Assembly: GCF_036226925.1 (NCBI RefSeq) | Contig: NZ_CP109031.1 | Location: forward strand, 9,176,001-9,240,000 | From: Streptomyces sp. NBC_00659 | GTDB lineage: Bacteria > Actinomycetota > Actinomycetes > Streptomycetales > Streptomycetaceae | DNA length: 64,000 bases | Direction: 5' to 3' | Part shown: positions 9,304-17,420 of the stretch, piece after piece | Position numbering within the stretch: the stretch's first letter is position 1 | Layout: each line of letters starts with the position of its first letter | The notes under the pieces: generated by a model | The model's input: only the letters and a program-made list of their open reading frames with translations | Database searches by the model: none | What the model was told of the DNA's origin: nothing | Translations under genes and position numbers: made by a program

Positions 9304-10557
9304 ATGGCACCTGACACCAGCCCGTACGGACGTGAGCGAACAGCCCGGAGCACCCCCGCGGCCGGTACAGGATCGGTCTTCGACGTCGTCGTCGACCGCA
9401 GGAACAGCAACTCCATGAAGTGGGCCAGAGCCCACGAATTCCTGACGCCCGAAGAGATCGCGGCCGACCCGCTGCCGATGTGGGTCGCGGACACCGACTT
9501 CAAGGCACCCCAGGCGGTGATCGACGCGCTCCACGAGGCCGTGGACCATGGCGTCTTCGGCTATCCGGGCGGTGCGACCGACAGCTACCTCGACGCCGTG
9601 ACCGGCTGGCAGGCCAAGCGGTTCGGCTGGGAGGTTCCCCGGGAGTGGGTGGTGCAGACCTCCGGAATCATCACCACGCTCAAGACGGTCGTGCAGGCGT
9701 TCTCCGCACCGGGCGACTCGGTCCTCATCCAGCCACCGGTCTACGTACATTTCCACGAGGACGTCCTGCTGAACGGCCGTCACCTCGCGTTCGCGCCGCT
9801 GCGGCGGACCGATGACGGCTACCGGTTCGACGCCCGGGTGTTCGAGGCCGCCATCCGTCCCGACACCAGGCTGTTCATCCTCAGCCATCCGCACAACCCG
9901 ACCGGGAACGTGTGGACCGAGGGCGAACTGCGGACCATGGGCGAGATCTGCGCCCGGCACGACGTCCTGGTCATCTCCGACGAGGTCCACCAGGACCTCG
10001 TCCTCAACCCGGACCTCGGACACATTCCGTTCGCCTCGCTCGGTGAGGAGTTCGCACGCAACAGCATCACCTGCACCTCTCCCGGCAAGACGTTCAACCT
10101 TCCCGGCCTCCAGAGCGCCAACGTCCTCGTGCCGGATCCCAGGCTGCGGGCAGAGCTGGAGCGCCAGTACGACCGCAACGTGTTCCCGCTGGTCAACGTG
10201 CTCGGCATGGTCGCGGCCGAGGCGGCCTACGCGCACGGTGAGCCGTGGCTGGAGGAGTTGCTCACCTACCTGCGCGGCAATCACGCGCACTTCGCCCAGG
10301 CGGTCAACTCCGCGACCTCCAAGGTGCGCGTCCTGCCGGCCGACTCCCTGTATCTGGCGTGGATGGACTGCCGGGGACTGGGGATGGACGCCGAGTCGCT
10401 GGACAGGTTCATGCTCACCAGGGCCCGGCTGTGGCTGGACAAGGGGCAGAAGTTCGGGACCGAGGGCCACGGCTACATGCGGGTGAACCTGGGCTGCCCC
10501 CGCTCCACGGTCGACGAGGCCGTGGACCGCCTGCTCACGGCCGTCGAGAAGCTGTGA
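9304..10557 (+). CDS. patB: PatB/MalY-type PLP aminotransferase (C-S lyase)
   Basis: A protein of 417 residues. It is a fold-type I PLP enzyme of the MalY/PatB group, which cleaves cystathionine and other cysteine conjugates. Visible features are PLPMWVADTDFKAP near the N-terminus, FGYPGG, ISDEVHQDLV (the PLP-binding Asp) and the Schiff-base lysine in SPGKTFNLPGLQ, about residue 262. The C-terminal FMRVNLGCPR-like block (YMRVNLGCPRS) binds the substrate carboxylate. The first 20 residues are low-complexity and variable. It is monocistronic, divergent from lpqY, and followed by a strong hairpin. Confidence 0.88.
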   Translation: MAPDTSPYGRERTARSTPAAGTGSVFDVVVDRRNSNSMKWARAHEFLTPEEIAADPLPMWVADTDFKAPQAVIDALHEAVDHGVFGYPGGATDSYLDAVTGWQAKRFGWEVPREWVVQTSGIITTLKTVVQAFSAPGDSVLIQPPVYVHFHEDVLLNGRHLAFAPLRRTDDGYRFDARVFEAAIRPDTRLFILSHPHNPTGNVWTEGELRTMGEICARHDVLVISDEVHQDLVLNPDLGHIPFASLGEEFARNSITCTSPGKTFNLPGLQSANVLVPDPRLRAELERQYDRNVFPLVNVLGMVAAEAAYAHGEPWLEELLTYLRGNHAHFAQAVNSATSKVRVLPADSLYLAWMDCRGLGMDAESLDRFMLTRARLWLDKGQKFGTEGHGYMRVNLGCPRSTVDEAVDRLLTAVEKL

Positions 10558-10606
10558 GTACGGTGCGCGAGCCGTGGCCCGGGCCTTCCGGGGCGCCGTG
10601 ACCATC

Positions 10607-10641
10607 GCCAAGGACCCCGCACGACGTGCGGGGCCCTTGGC
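10607..10641 (+). terminator. Terminator after patB
   Basis: A 16-bp stem with one mismatch (gccaagga-ccccgcac / gtgcgggg-cccttggc) and a 3-base loop lies 50 bases after the patB stop. Confidence 0.8.
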
Positions 10642-10716
10642 GTGGAGCCGTGGTTGGGCTCAGGGGCAGCCGAGGCGGGTGAAGCCGGTGTCCGTCGTGC
10701 AGGTGTCCGTCTGAGT

Positions 10717-11307
10717 TCAGGAATAGGTCATGGGGCAGCCGCGCCGCACCGAGTGCTGGGCGGCGCGCAGAAACACGGCGACGTAGAAGGCCGCGTCCAA
10801 GTCATCGCTCCAGGGACCCGGCCGGGCGGCGGCCAGTCGCTCCGCCGCTCCTTGCCCGAACCACATGGTCAGATCGAGGTTGTCGCACATGTGAGGTGTC
10901 TCGGCCGGGAGGCCGACGGCCGCCGCCAGCCTTTCGGCTATCGCCAGTACCTGGGGAGCGCCGGCGATCACGGTCGACGCCTCCGTGTAGCCGGAGCCGA
11001 GGGGCAGCCGGATCGTCTCGTCGAGCGAGAACGGCACCAGTACGGTCCAGCCGCAGATGGTCTCCTCGTCCTCTCGGGACAGGTGAGCCCGGCACAGCGC
11101 CACGAACCCGTCCATCGAAGGACTCATCTTCTCCTCGAAGGCCTGCCCCGAACCGCGAACGAAATCCGCCGCCTCGGGTACGGACTCATAGGGCGGCAGC
11201 CCCTGTTGCCGCAGCTCGCCGTTCAGCGCCGTGGCGATGTCCCCCCACCCGTCCTCGCCCTCGGTAAACCAGTCCTCCGCGCAGACACTGACCAGATAGA
11301 CACCCAT
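10717..11307 (-). CDS. Conserved Streptomyces protein of unknown function
   Basis: A protein of 196 residues starting MGVYLVSVCAEDWF. I recognise this as a conserved Streptomyces family of unknown role: an N-terminal VYLVSV strand, a Trp/Asp/Glu-rich segment, QQGLPPYESVP, and a C-terminal MCDNLDLTMWFG block with nearby cysteines. It is soluble, without signal peptide or membrane helix. It lies 53 bases downstream of the acyl-CoA dehydrogenase on the same strand and could be co-transcribed, although a functional link is not evident. Confidence 0.72.
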   Translation of the reverse strand: MGVYLVSVCAEDWFTEGEDGWGDIATALNGELRQQGLPPYESVPEAADFVRGSGQAFEEKMSPSMDGFVALCRAHLSREDEETICGWTVLVPFSLDETIRLPLGSGYTEASTVIAGAPQVLAIAERLAAAVGLPAETPHMCDNLDLTMWFGQGAAERLAAARPGPWSDDLDAAFYVAVFLRAAQHSVRRGCPMTYS

Positions 11308-11360
11308 GGCCGCAACGTACAGCGCGCCACTGACAGGCCGGACGCCGGGCGGATCGTCCG

Positions 11361-12500
11361 TCAGAGTCCGTAGCTCTTGCCGATCACGTCCCGCTGGATC
11401 TCGCTCGTCCCGCCGTAGACGGTGGAGACGACCGCCGCCCGCAGATGGCGTTCCATGTCGTACTCGGTGGCGTAGCCGTAGCCGCCCATCATCTGCATGC
11501 CTTCGAGGGCGGCCCGCTTCGCGGTCTCGGTGGCCTTGAGTTTGGCCATGGACGCCTCGCGGGGGAAGAGCCGGGCCGGTTCGGCGTCGCAGTCCGCGGC
11601 CACCTCCCGGACCAGCAGCCGGGTGCACTCGATCTCCGTGGCGAGGTCGGCGATCCGGTGCCGCAGCGCCTGGAACGAGCCGACGGGACGGCCGAACTGC
11701 TCGCGCTCACGGACATAGGCGACGGCGTCGTCGAAGGCCCGGCGTGCCAGGCCGAGCATGTTGGCGGCGAGGAAGAGCCGCTCGTGGTTCAGCCCGGCCA
11801 TCAGCTGCCGCCAGCCGTTGTCGACCTCGCCGACGACGGCGTCCGCGGGCAGTCGCACGCCGCTGAAGAAGACGTCGTTGACCTCCCGGCCGCCCATGGT
11901 CTCGATGCCTCGGATCTCCACCCCGGGCGTGCCGGCGGGAACGTGGAACATGGTCAGGCCGGCGTGCTTGGCCGCGCCCGTGCGTGCCACGAGCAGGATG
12001 CTGTCGGCCAGATGGGCGTTGGAGATCCAGGTCTTCTGCCCGTCGATCAGCCAGTCGCCGTCCGGTCCTCGTCGCGCCCGGCAGCTCAGCGCGCCCACGT
12101 CGGAGCCCGCCGACGGCTCCGACATGGCGATGGCGAGGACCGCGCCCCGCACGGCACCGGCGAGCACCTCGGCCTTCTGCCGCTCGGTGCCGAACCGCTC
12201 GTATGCCTTGGCGGTGATCACGGTGGTGATGAAACCGCCCGCGGGGACCATTCCATAGGACGTCTCCTCCAGGAAGAGGCAGGCGTCGGCCAGTCCGCCG
12301 CCTGCCCCTCCGTACTCCTCCGGCAGGCAGACCCCGAGCCAGCCGTTGTCGGCGAGCCTGGCGTAGACCTCGGCGTTGTGCGGGTCACGGCCGTGGCCGG
12401 TCAGCGCGTCGCGCTGTTCACGCGTGCCGCATTCGCGCTTGGCGAAGTCGCGGACGGCGGCGACGAAGTCGGCCTGCTCCGGGGTGAGTCGAGTGCCCAT
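11361..12500 (-). CDS. Acyl-CoA dehydrogenase
   Basis: A protein of 379 residues, the standard length of flavin-dependent acyl-CoA dehydrogenases, which introduce the alpha-beta double bond in acyl-CoA. Signatures are LPEEYGGAGGG, IAMSEPSAGSDV, QKTWISNAHLAD, EREQFGRPVGSFQALRH, and C-terminal MQMMGGYGYATEYDMERHLR with VYGGTSEIQRDVIGKSYG. A GGAGGA ribosome site lies six bases before the ATG at 12500. It is divergent from an MpaB-type oxygenase across a 350-base gap. The chain-length preference cannot be told; branched or aromatic acyl groups are possible. Confidence 0.92.
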   Translation of the reverse strand: MGTRLTPEQADFVAAVRDFAKRECGTREQRDALTGHGRDPHNAEVYARLADNGWLGVCLPEEYGGAGGGLADACLFLEETSYGMVPAGGFITTVITAKAYERFGTERQKAEVLAGAVRGAVLAIAMSEPSAGSDVGALSCRARRGPDGDWLIDGQKTWISNAHLADSILLVARTGAAKHAGLTMFHVPAGTPGVEIRGIETMGGREVNDVFFSGVRLPADAVVGEVDNGWRQLMAGLNHERLFLAANMLGLARRAFDDAVAYVREREQFGRPVGSFQALRHRIADLATEIECTRLLVREVAADCDAEPARLFPREASMAKLKATETAKRAALEGMQMMGGYGYATEYDMERHLRAAVVSTVYGGTSEIQRDVIGKSYGL

Positions 12501-12850
12501 GGGGTCCTCCGGGTTCCGGGTGAGTTACCAAGAAATGCGGCGTGTCTCATGGCTTCTTGAGCGTGACCGAATCCGTGTCTCGTCGCCGTCCCGCCTGGAC
12601 GCGAAGGTGCCCGTGGGCCAGGGCGCACGGGACGGATATGACGGCGCCGCGTTTCCCGTGCGCACGACCCGCCCTCTGGGTATGAGTCCGGTATGGATGC
12701 ATCCGTCACTCATGAGGAGTCCCTTTCGCGGGGCTGGGGGCGATGGCTGCGAGCTTTCGGGAGTCGTCGATGAGTCGAAGATACAAAAACTATTGACTTG
12801 TTTCACGGGGCGCGTCAATACTCCGGACACAACGGAGAAACGGAAGCGTC
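12501..12850. promoter_or_regulatory. Divergent promoter region with ATTGAC/GTCAAT inverted repeat
   Basis: This 350-base gap separates the divergent acyl-CoA dehydrogenase and MpaB-like genes. Just upstream of the MpaB gene is an AT-rich patch with ATTGAC at 12792-12797 and its inverted copy GTCAAT at 12814-12819, 16 bases apart, overlapping a possible -35 hexamer TTGACT. It may be an operator for a TetR-like regulator, but none is adjacent. A 26-codon frame at 12693-12773 (MDASVTHEESL...) is present, without support as a gene. Confidence 0.45.
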
Positions 12851-13780
12851 ATGGCTCCTCTGCCGCACCTGCCCACCCAGCCGAACCCCGCACAATCCAA
12901 GGGAGTTGAGACGTCCTCCGCAGTGAGGGCACCGCGTCGGGGCGGAGCGGCCTGGCGATACTTCGGGGACGCCCGCTCCACCCTCATGGCGCCCCAGCTG
13001 CTCCTGCTCCAGGTCGCACACCCCGTTGTCGGCGCCGGTGTCGAGGACCACAGCAACTTCCGTGCCGAACCCTGGCCCCGGCTGATGCGCACCCTGTTCT
13101 CGCTGAGCACCGTGATCTACGGAGGGCAGCGCGCAGCCACCGAAGAGGCGCGGCGCCTGATCAGGGTGCACGCCGGAATGAAGGGGACCGACTCCGCGGG
13201 CCGCCGCTATCGCGCACTCGATCCGGAGGCCTATCACTGGGTGCACGCGACCCTCGTCAAAGGGCCCGTCGACGCGCAGAACCTGTTCGGCAAGGGTATG
13301 ACCGCACAGGAGACGGAGGAGTACTACCGCGAGATGCGGGACGTCGGACGGGTCTGGGGTCTCAAGGACCACCAACTGCCCCCGGACTGGGCGGCGTTCA
13401 GTGCCTACTACGACGACATGGTCGACAACCGGCTGGAGTACAACCAGTCCGTTCGGGACGTCGTCGACGAACTCACGCACCCCGCCAAGCCGTTCCGCCT
13501 GCTCCCGGACCCGCTCTGGCGGCCGTTCGCCCGGATCGCCGCCCATTACGCGCTGCTGGTCACCGTCGGCACCATGCCACCCCGCCTGCGCGACCGGCTC
13601 CACCTCGGCTGGAGCCCGCGGCAGCAACGCGCACTGCGGCGCTTCGCCCGCGTCGTGAGGTTCGTGATGCTGCTCGTCCCGCCCCCGCTGCGTATCAGCG
13701 GCACGCTCGCCATCGCCTACTGGGCCACCCACCGACCGGGCACCGATCCCGCCGCGCGGCGCCCGCTGGGGGCGAGGTGA
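12851..13780 (+). CDS. MpaB-type oxygenase family protein (DUF2236)
   Basis: A protein of 309 residues. It has the DUF2236/Lcp-like pattern: GGAAWRYFGDARSTLMAP, LLLLQVAHPVVGAGVEDHSNF, then WVHATLVKGP, and a helical C-terminus. Members include latex-clearing protein and the fungal MpaB' oxygenase, which bind b-type haem through conserved His and Arg/Lys residues. The His of QVAHP and the WVHA His are candidates for cofactor or substrate sites. The divergent acyl-CoA dehydrogenase may act in the same lipid or terpenoid breakdown path, which is inference from neighbourhood only. Confidence 0.82.
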   Translation: MAPLPHLPTQPNPAQSKGVETSSAVRAPRRGGAAWRYFGDARSTLMAPQLLLLQVAHPVVGAGVEDHSNFRAEPWPRLMRTLFSLSTVIYGGQRAATEEARRLIRVHAGMKGTDSAGRRYRALDPEAYHWVHATLVKGPVDAQNLFGKGMTAQETEEYYREMRDVGRVWGLKDHQLPPDWAAFSAYYDDMVDNRLEYNQSVRDVVDELTHPAKPFRLLPDPLWRPFARIAAHYALLVTVGTMPPRLRDRLHLGWSPRQQRALRRFARVVRFVMLLVPPPLRISGTLAIAYWATHRPGTDPAARRPLGAR

Positions 13781-13781
13781 C

Positions 13782-14297
13782 ATGGGGTCCACCACCGAGC
13801 CCGTCCGGCTCGCCCCCGGGCAGGCCGGCGCCGGTCGGAGGTCACTCGCGTACGCCCGCGAGCTCCACCGCCGGGCGGCGCAGGGAGAGGACGGCCGGAG
13901 CGACCTCCGAGATCACGGCGAGCACCGCGCAGGCCTCCTGGACTCCGGAGACGGATCGGGTGTCGGCTATCTGCTCAAGGACCGTGTCGGCCAGGTCGAG
14001 GAATTCGTGGAAGCGCTGCACAAGGTGGCGGACGGCGGGACGGTGATCGACCCCGAGGTGGTGCGCCAGTTGCTGCGCCCCCGGCGCGATCCGCTGGAGC
14101 AGCTCACCCCGCGCGAACGCGAGGTGCCGGCACTGGTCGCCGAAGGCAGGTCCAATGGCGCGATCGCCAAGGAGCTGGTGGTTTCCGAAGCGGCGATCGG
14201 CAAGCACATCGGCAGCATGCTCACCAAGCTGGACCTGCCTCCGACGGACAAGACCCACCGCAGGGTCCTGGCCGTCCTCACTTACCTGCGGGCCTGA
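13782..14297 (+). pseudogene. NarL/LuxR response regulator relic lacking most of the receiver
   Basis: The last 125 codons match a two-component response regulator: GVGYLLKDRVGQVEEFVEALHKVADGG is the end of a receiver domain, and LTPREREVPALVAEGRSNGAIAKELVVSEAAIGKHI is a LuxR-type helix-turn-helix. The first 45 codons have no receiver character: the phosphoacceptor Asp and the N-terminal acidic pair are missing. A Pro replaces the usual Leu in REREVLALVAEG, which should break the first helix. Full-length relatives have about 215 residues. The frame starts one base after the MpaB gene stop, so it may still be translated, but it is probably dead. Confidence 0.75.
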
Positions 14298-14416
14298 CCC
14301 CGCGCACCACCTGACCGCTACTCGCGCAAACGGCCCCTTCGCGCGAGCACGATCAATCGTGGCCGCCGGCCTCCCGCCCGTCCCGGACGCGTGGCTGTGG
14401 CGGATGGAGGCGGGGC

Positions 14417-15172
14417 CTATTCGTGGTCCGCACTTGGCCGGGAGGTGTCGCCCGGGGTTGTTCCAGGGCCGGTGTGGAGGACTTCGCGGGCCTGTTCGGC
14501 GGCGCGGGTGATGCTTTCGCTGATGAAGTCGAGGAAGCGGGCGACGTTCTCCAGACGGGCGGCGGCGGGGGTGTCGCGGCCGAGGACGGCGACGCCCTGG
14601 CGGGCGGTCTTGACGAGTTCGTCGTTGGCCCGGGCGCTGGCGATCGTCGCCTGGTAGAAGAGCTCGCCGTCGACGACGTAGCGGTCGCGGCGGCCCTCGT
14701 CGCGTTCCCGGCGCACGAGGCTCTGGCTCTCCAGGAACGTGATGGCCTTGGAGATGGACGCCGGGCTGACCTGGAGGCGCTGGGCGAGCTCGGACGCGGT
14801 GAGGCTGCCCGTGTCCGCAGTGAACAGACAGGTCAGCACCCGGGCCGGGATCTTGGGCAGGCCGGAGCCCATGAGGACGGTGGTGAACGTCTCCTCGTAC
14901 TCGGCCACGGCCTCGGCGTCGCGTCCGTGCGGCTGGGGAACCGACTCCGGACCGAGGGAGGTGGCGGTCCTGCGCCGGTGCGCGCGGCGTTCGGTGGCGC
15001 GGTGGGCCAGATTGGCGCGGTAGGCGGTGGGACCGCCGTTGCGCATCACCTCACGTGTGACCGTCGAGGTGGGACGGCCCAGACTCCGGGCGATCTCGGC
15101 GTAGGGGAGGCTGTCGGCCAGTCCCAGCGCGATCTGCTGGCGTTCCTGCTGGGTGAGTCTGCCTCCCGGCAT
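14417..15172 (-). CDS. HTH transcriptional regulator with MarR-like domain
   Basis: A protein of 251 residues. Residues 1-50 (LTQQERQQIALGLADSLPYAEIARSLGRPTSTVTREV) form an IS30-like helix-turn-helix. Residues 90-200 form a MarR/GbsR-like winged helix (ARVLTCLFTADTGSLTASELAQRLQVSPASISKAITFLE, then SLVRRERDEGRRDRY). In Streptomyces this architecture commonly accompanies DUF4097-ABC exporter genes, as here at 17.4-19.9 kb. The gene starts beside one of two homologous promoter arrays (15221-15385), so it probably controls itself and the exporter. ATG at 15172 is the first Met of the conserved domain. Confidence 0.85.
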   Translation of the reverse strand: MPGGRLTQQERQQIALGLADSLPYAEIARSLGRPTSTVTREVMRNGGPTAYRANLAHRATERRAHRRRTATSLGPESVPQPHGRDAEAVAEYEETFTTVLMGSGLPKIPARVLTCLFTADTGSLTASELAQRLQVSPASISKAITFLESQSLVRRERDEGRRDRYVVDGELFYQATIASARANDELVKTARQGVAVLGRDTPAAARLENVARFLDFISESITRAAEQAREVLHTGPGTTPGDTSRPSADHE

Positions 15173-15220
15173 CGCGGTCTCCTCGGTGATTCCTCGCGGC
15201 GGTCCCTGTACCCCTCACTG

Positions 15221-15385
15221 TAGCGTTCACCCTCCTTCATTGCAACAAATGGAGAGAGGGTTGTTGCGTTAAAGGTGAAACCATTGCAACAATTTCATGC
15301 CCTTTACCTGCGAATATAAGGGAGCTTCGCAATTAATGAGTTGCTGCGTCCGTGAACGCAACGTAGCGTTTCCGATGTAGGAAAG
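15221..15385. promoter_or_regulatory. Operator array A, divergent promoter of HTH regulator and gtrA-like gene
   Basis: Six pentamers of GCAAC or GTTGC occur at 15242, 15263 (inverted), 15286, 15329 (degenerate GCAAT), 15340 (inverted) and 15358. The right half contains TACCTGCGAATAT, a possible -10 region, and the array ends in GTGAACGCAACGTAGCGTTTC-like sequence. The same arrangement recurs at 17211-17376 with nearly identical spacing. The array most likely binds the HTH regulator encoded immediately to the left. Confidence 0.75.
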
Positions 15386-15450
15386 CATGATGGGGAGCGG
15401 CGTCGGGGCGGGCCTCGCGGGTCGGGCGGACGGACGAAGGGGTGGGGATC

Positions 15451-16110
15451 ATGGAAACAGCACCGAGCCGGCGGGGGGCCGCCGCTCCCGGCGCCTTCAC
15501 CGCCTTCGCCCGCTTCGTGCTCTGCGGCGGGGGAGTGGGGCTCGCCTCCAGCTTCGCCGTGGCCGCCCTCGCCGCCTGGATTCCCTGGGGCGTGGCCAAC
15601 GCCCTGATCACCGCGGCCTCCACCCTTCTGGCCACCGAACTGCACGCCCGCTTCACCTTCGGTGCGGGCGGGCGCGCGACCTGGCGCCAGCATGTGCAGT
15701 CGGCCGGGTCCGCCGCGGCCACCTACGCGGTGACCTGTGCGGCGATGCTCGTCCTGCATCAACTGCTGGCGGCGCCCGGCGCGGTGCTCGAGCAGGCCGT
15801 CTACCTGTCCGCCTCCGCGCTCGCCGGTGTCGCACGGTTCGTGGCGCTGCGCCTGGTCGTCTTCGCACGCGGCCACGCACAGGACGCGGCCTCCGCCGGC
15901 TGTGACCTCGCGTCGGGAACGGCCTCGGTTCACCGCGACTCCGCGTCGGGCACGGTCTCCGTCCGCCGTGACGCCGCGCCGGACACGGCCTCCGTCCACC
16001 GCGCCCTCGCGCCGGACGCGGCCGCCGTCCACGCCACCCGCCCCGTACCCGCTCCCGCGGCCCGCGTCACGGCACCGGCGGGTCAGGCGGCGCTCTGTCG
16101 CGCCGCCTGA
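15451..16110 (+). CDS. GtrA-like membrane protein with repeat tail
   Basis: A protein of 219 residues. Residues 15-135 have four hydrophobic helices and the GtrA pattern FARFVLCGGGVGLASSFAVAALAA, then ELHARFTF and RFVALRLVVFA. GtrA proteins are thought to move lipid-linked sugars across the membrane. The C-terminal 75 residues are unusual: four 11-residue repeats (see 15898-16029) then a Pro/Ala-rich end. The ATG at 15451 is preferred over GTG at 15442 because GAAGGGG lies 12-18 bases upstream. Its promoter lies in operator array A, so it is probably part of the same regulon. Confidence 0.75.
   Translation: METAPSRRGAAAPGAFTAFARFVLCGGGVGLASSFAVAALAAWIPWGVANALITAASTLLATELHARFTFGAGGRATWRQHVQSAGSAAATYAVTCAAMLVLHQLLAAPGAVLEQAVYLSASALAGVARFVALRLVVFARGHAQDAASAGCDLASGTASVHRDSASGTVSVRRDAAPDTASVHRALAPDAAAVHATRPVPAPAARVTAPAGQAALCRAA
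15898..16029 (+). repeat. Four tandem 33-bp repeats inside the gtrA-like gene
   Basis: Four imperfect 33-bp units encode the 11-mers GCDLASGTASV, HRDSASGTVSV, RRDAAPDTASV and HRALAPDAAAV. The tail is polar and probably disordered in the cytoplasm. Copy number may vary by slippage. Confidence 0.8.
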
Positions 16111-16122
16111 CCCGCCGGTGCC
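16071..16122. terminator. 22-bp hairpin overlapping the end of the gtrA-like gene
   Basis: A perfect 22-bp inverted repeat (arms 16071-16092 and 16101-16122, 8-base loop) spans the stop codon at 16108-16110. It serves as a two-way terminator against the convergent VOC gene and forms the last codons of the gtrA-like gene. Confidence 0.85.
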
Positions 16123-16144
16123 GTGAGGGCTGCCCGCCGGGGTG

Positions 16145-16927
16145 TCACATCCGCGGGTCGGGCTTCAGCAGGGCGAACTCGGCGCCGAACGGGTCCGCGA
16201 GCCAGGCGATGCGGCCGACGTCCGGGACGTCCGCCGCCGGCATCAGGACGGACCCGCCGTTCGCCGTGGCCGCCGTGGCCGTGGCGTCGGCGTCCTCCGC
16301 GTGGAAGTAGGGCACCCAGCGGGGCCGTTCGCCTTCGCCGCCGCCCATCGGTGCGACCCCGCCGAAGGAGGCGTCCTGCTGGTCGCCGTCCTTGGTGCTC
16401 AGCACCCGGTACGTCATGCCGGGCGCCTGCATCTCCTGGCTGCGCCAGCCGAACAGGCCCTCGTAGAAGGCGATGGCGGCGAGCGGGTCGGGAGCGTGCA
16501 GCTCTGCCCAGAGCAGCGTGTTCGGGGCGGAGGCGATATCCAGTCCGGCGGTCTTGCCGGGCTGCCAGAGGGCGAACTCGGCGCCCTGCGGGTCGGTGGC
16601 CTGTGCCAGATGGCCCTCGCCCATGACGTCCATGGGCTCCATCCGGACGGTCCCGCCGCCGGCCGTGACGGCCGAGACGGTGGCCTGGATGTCATCGGCC
16701 TTGAAGTGGATCATCCAGGCGGACTTCGCGCCCTCCTGGGTGAGCGGTCCGAGCGCGGCGACGGTCTTCCCGTCGAGCTGGAAGAACCCGTACCCGCCCG
16801 CTTCCGGTCCTGCGGAGACGAACTGCCATCCGAGGACGGCGCCGTAGAACGCGGCGGCCGCCTCGGTGTCGGGGCTGCCGAGGTCGAGCCAGTTGGGCGA
16901 TCCGATGCTGAAGTCTGTGCCGAGCAT
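16145..16927 (-). CDS. VOC family protein, two glyoxalase-like domains
   Basis: A protein of 260 residues made of two vicinal-oxygen-chelate modules: residues 8-125 (GSPNWLDLGSPDTEAAAAFYGAVLGW ... DPQGAEFALWQPG) and 135-260 (LLWAELHAPDPLAAIAFYEGLFGW ... DPFGAEFALLKP). The duplicated layout is typical of Streptomyces glyoxalase/bleomycin-resistance-like proteins that bind small ligands or detoxify. A GGAGGA site precedes the ATG at 16927. It is transcribed away from operator array B, with about 280 bases between. Confidence 0.88.
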   Translation of the reverse strand: MLGTDFSIGSPNWLDLGSPDTEAAAAFYGAVLGWQFVSAGPEAGGYGFFQLDGKTVAALGPLTQEGAKSAWMIHFKADDIQATVSAVTAGGGTVRMEPMDVMGEGHLAQATDPQGAEFALWQPGKTAGLDIASAPNTLLWAELHAPDPLAAIAFYEGLFGWRSQEMQAPGMTYRVLSTKDGDQQDASFGGVAPMGGGEGERPRWVPYFHAEDADATATAATANGGSVLMPAADVPDVGRIAWLADPFGAEFALLKPDPRM

Positions 16928-17210
16928 GAGGAGTCCTCCGGGGGCGTCGGTCGAGCGGGCGGGGGCAACGATGCCGACCCGGCCCGCGGTGGGCCACCCG
17001 TAACCACCGGCGGCCTGCGGGCTTCACCCGTACGGAGTAACCCGCGGCCCACTCCGGCGCCGAAAGCGCGACCCGCGCCCGATGGTGCTTCCTGGCCCCG
17101 GCGGCCAGGACGGGCGACACGCTCCACCGGTCGCGGCCGGTGGCCGTGCGGTGCGGCCGGGTGCGAGAACTGATCCATGGGCCCGGATCGTGCCGATACC
17201 CCGCTGGTCA

Positions 17211-17376
17211 TAGCGTTCACCTTCATTCATTGCAACGTCTCCTGTGGGAGGGTGTTGCGTTAAGCGTGGGACCGTTGCAACAAATTTTGGGTATCTACCT
17301 GCGAATATTGGCATCTGACGCAACAAGTATGTTGCCGGATCTGTGAATGCAACGTAGCGTTTCTGTCATCGGAAAG
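17211..17376. promoter_or_regulatory. Operator array B, promoter of DUF4097-ABC exporter operon
   Basis: GCAAC or GTTGC pentamers occur at 17232, 17254 (inverted), 17277, 17320, 17331 (inverted) and 17349. Orientation and spacing match array A (22, 23, 43, 11, 18 bases against 21, 23, 43, 11, 18). TAGCGTTCAC, TGTTGCGTTAA, TTGCAACAA, TACCTGCGAATAT and GCAACGTAGCGTTTC are identical in the two regions. It sits 45 bases before the DUF4097 gene and should control the exporter operon. Confidence 0.75.
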
Positions 17377-17420
17377 CAGCGGGCCGACCAAGGCGCGCGA
17401 CGCCGGACAAGGAGAGCATC

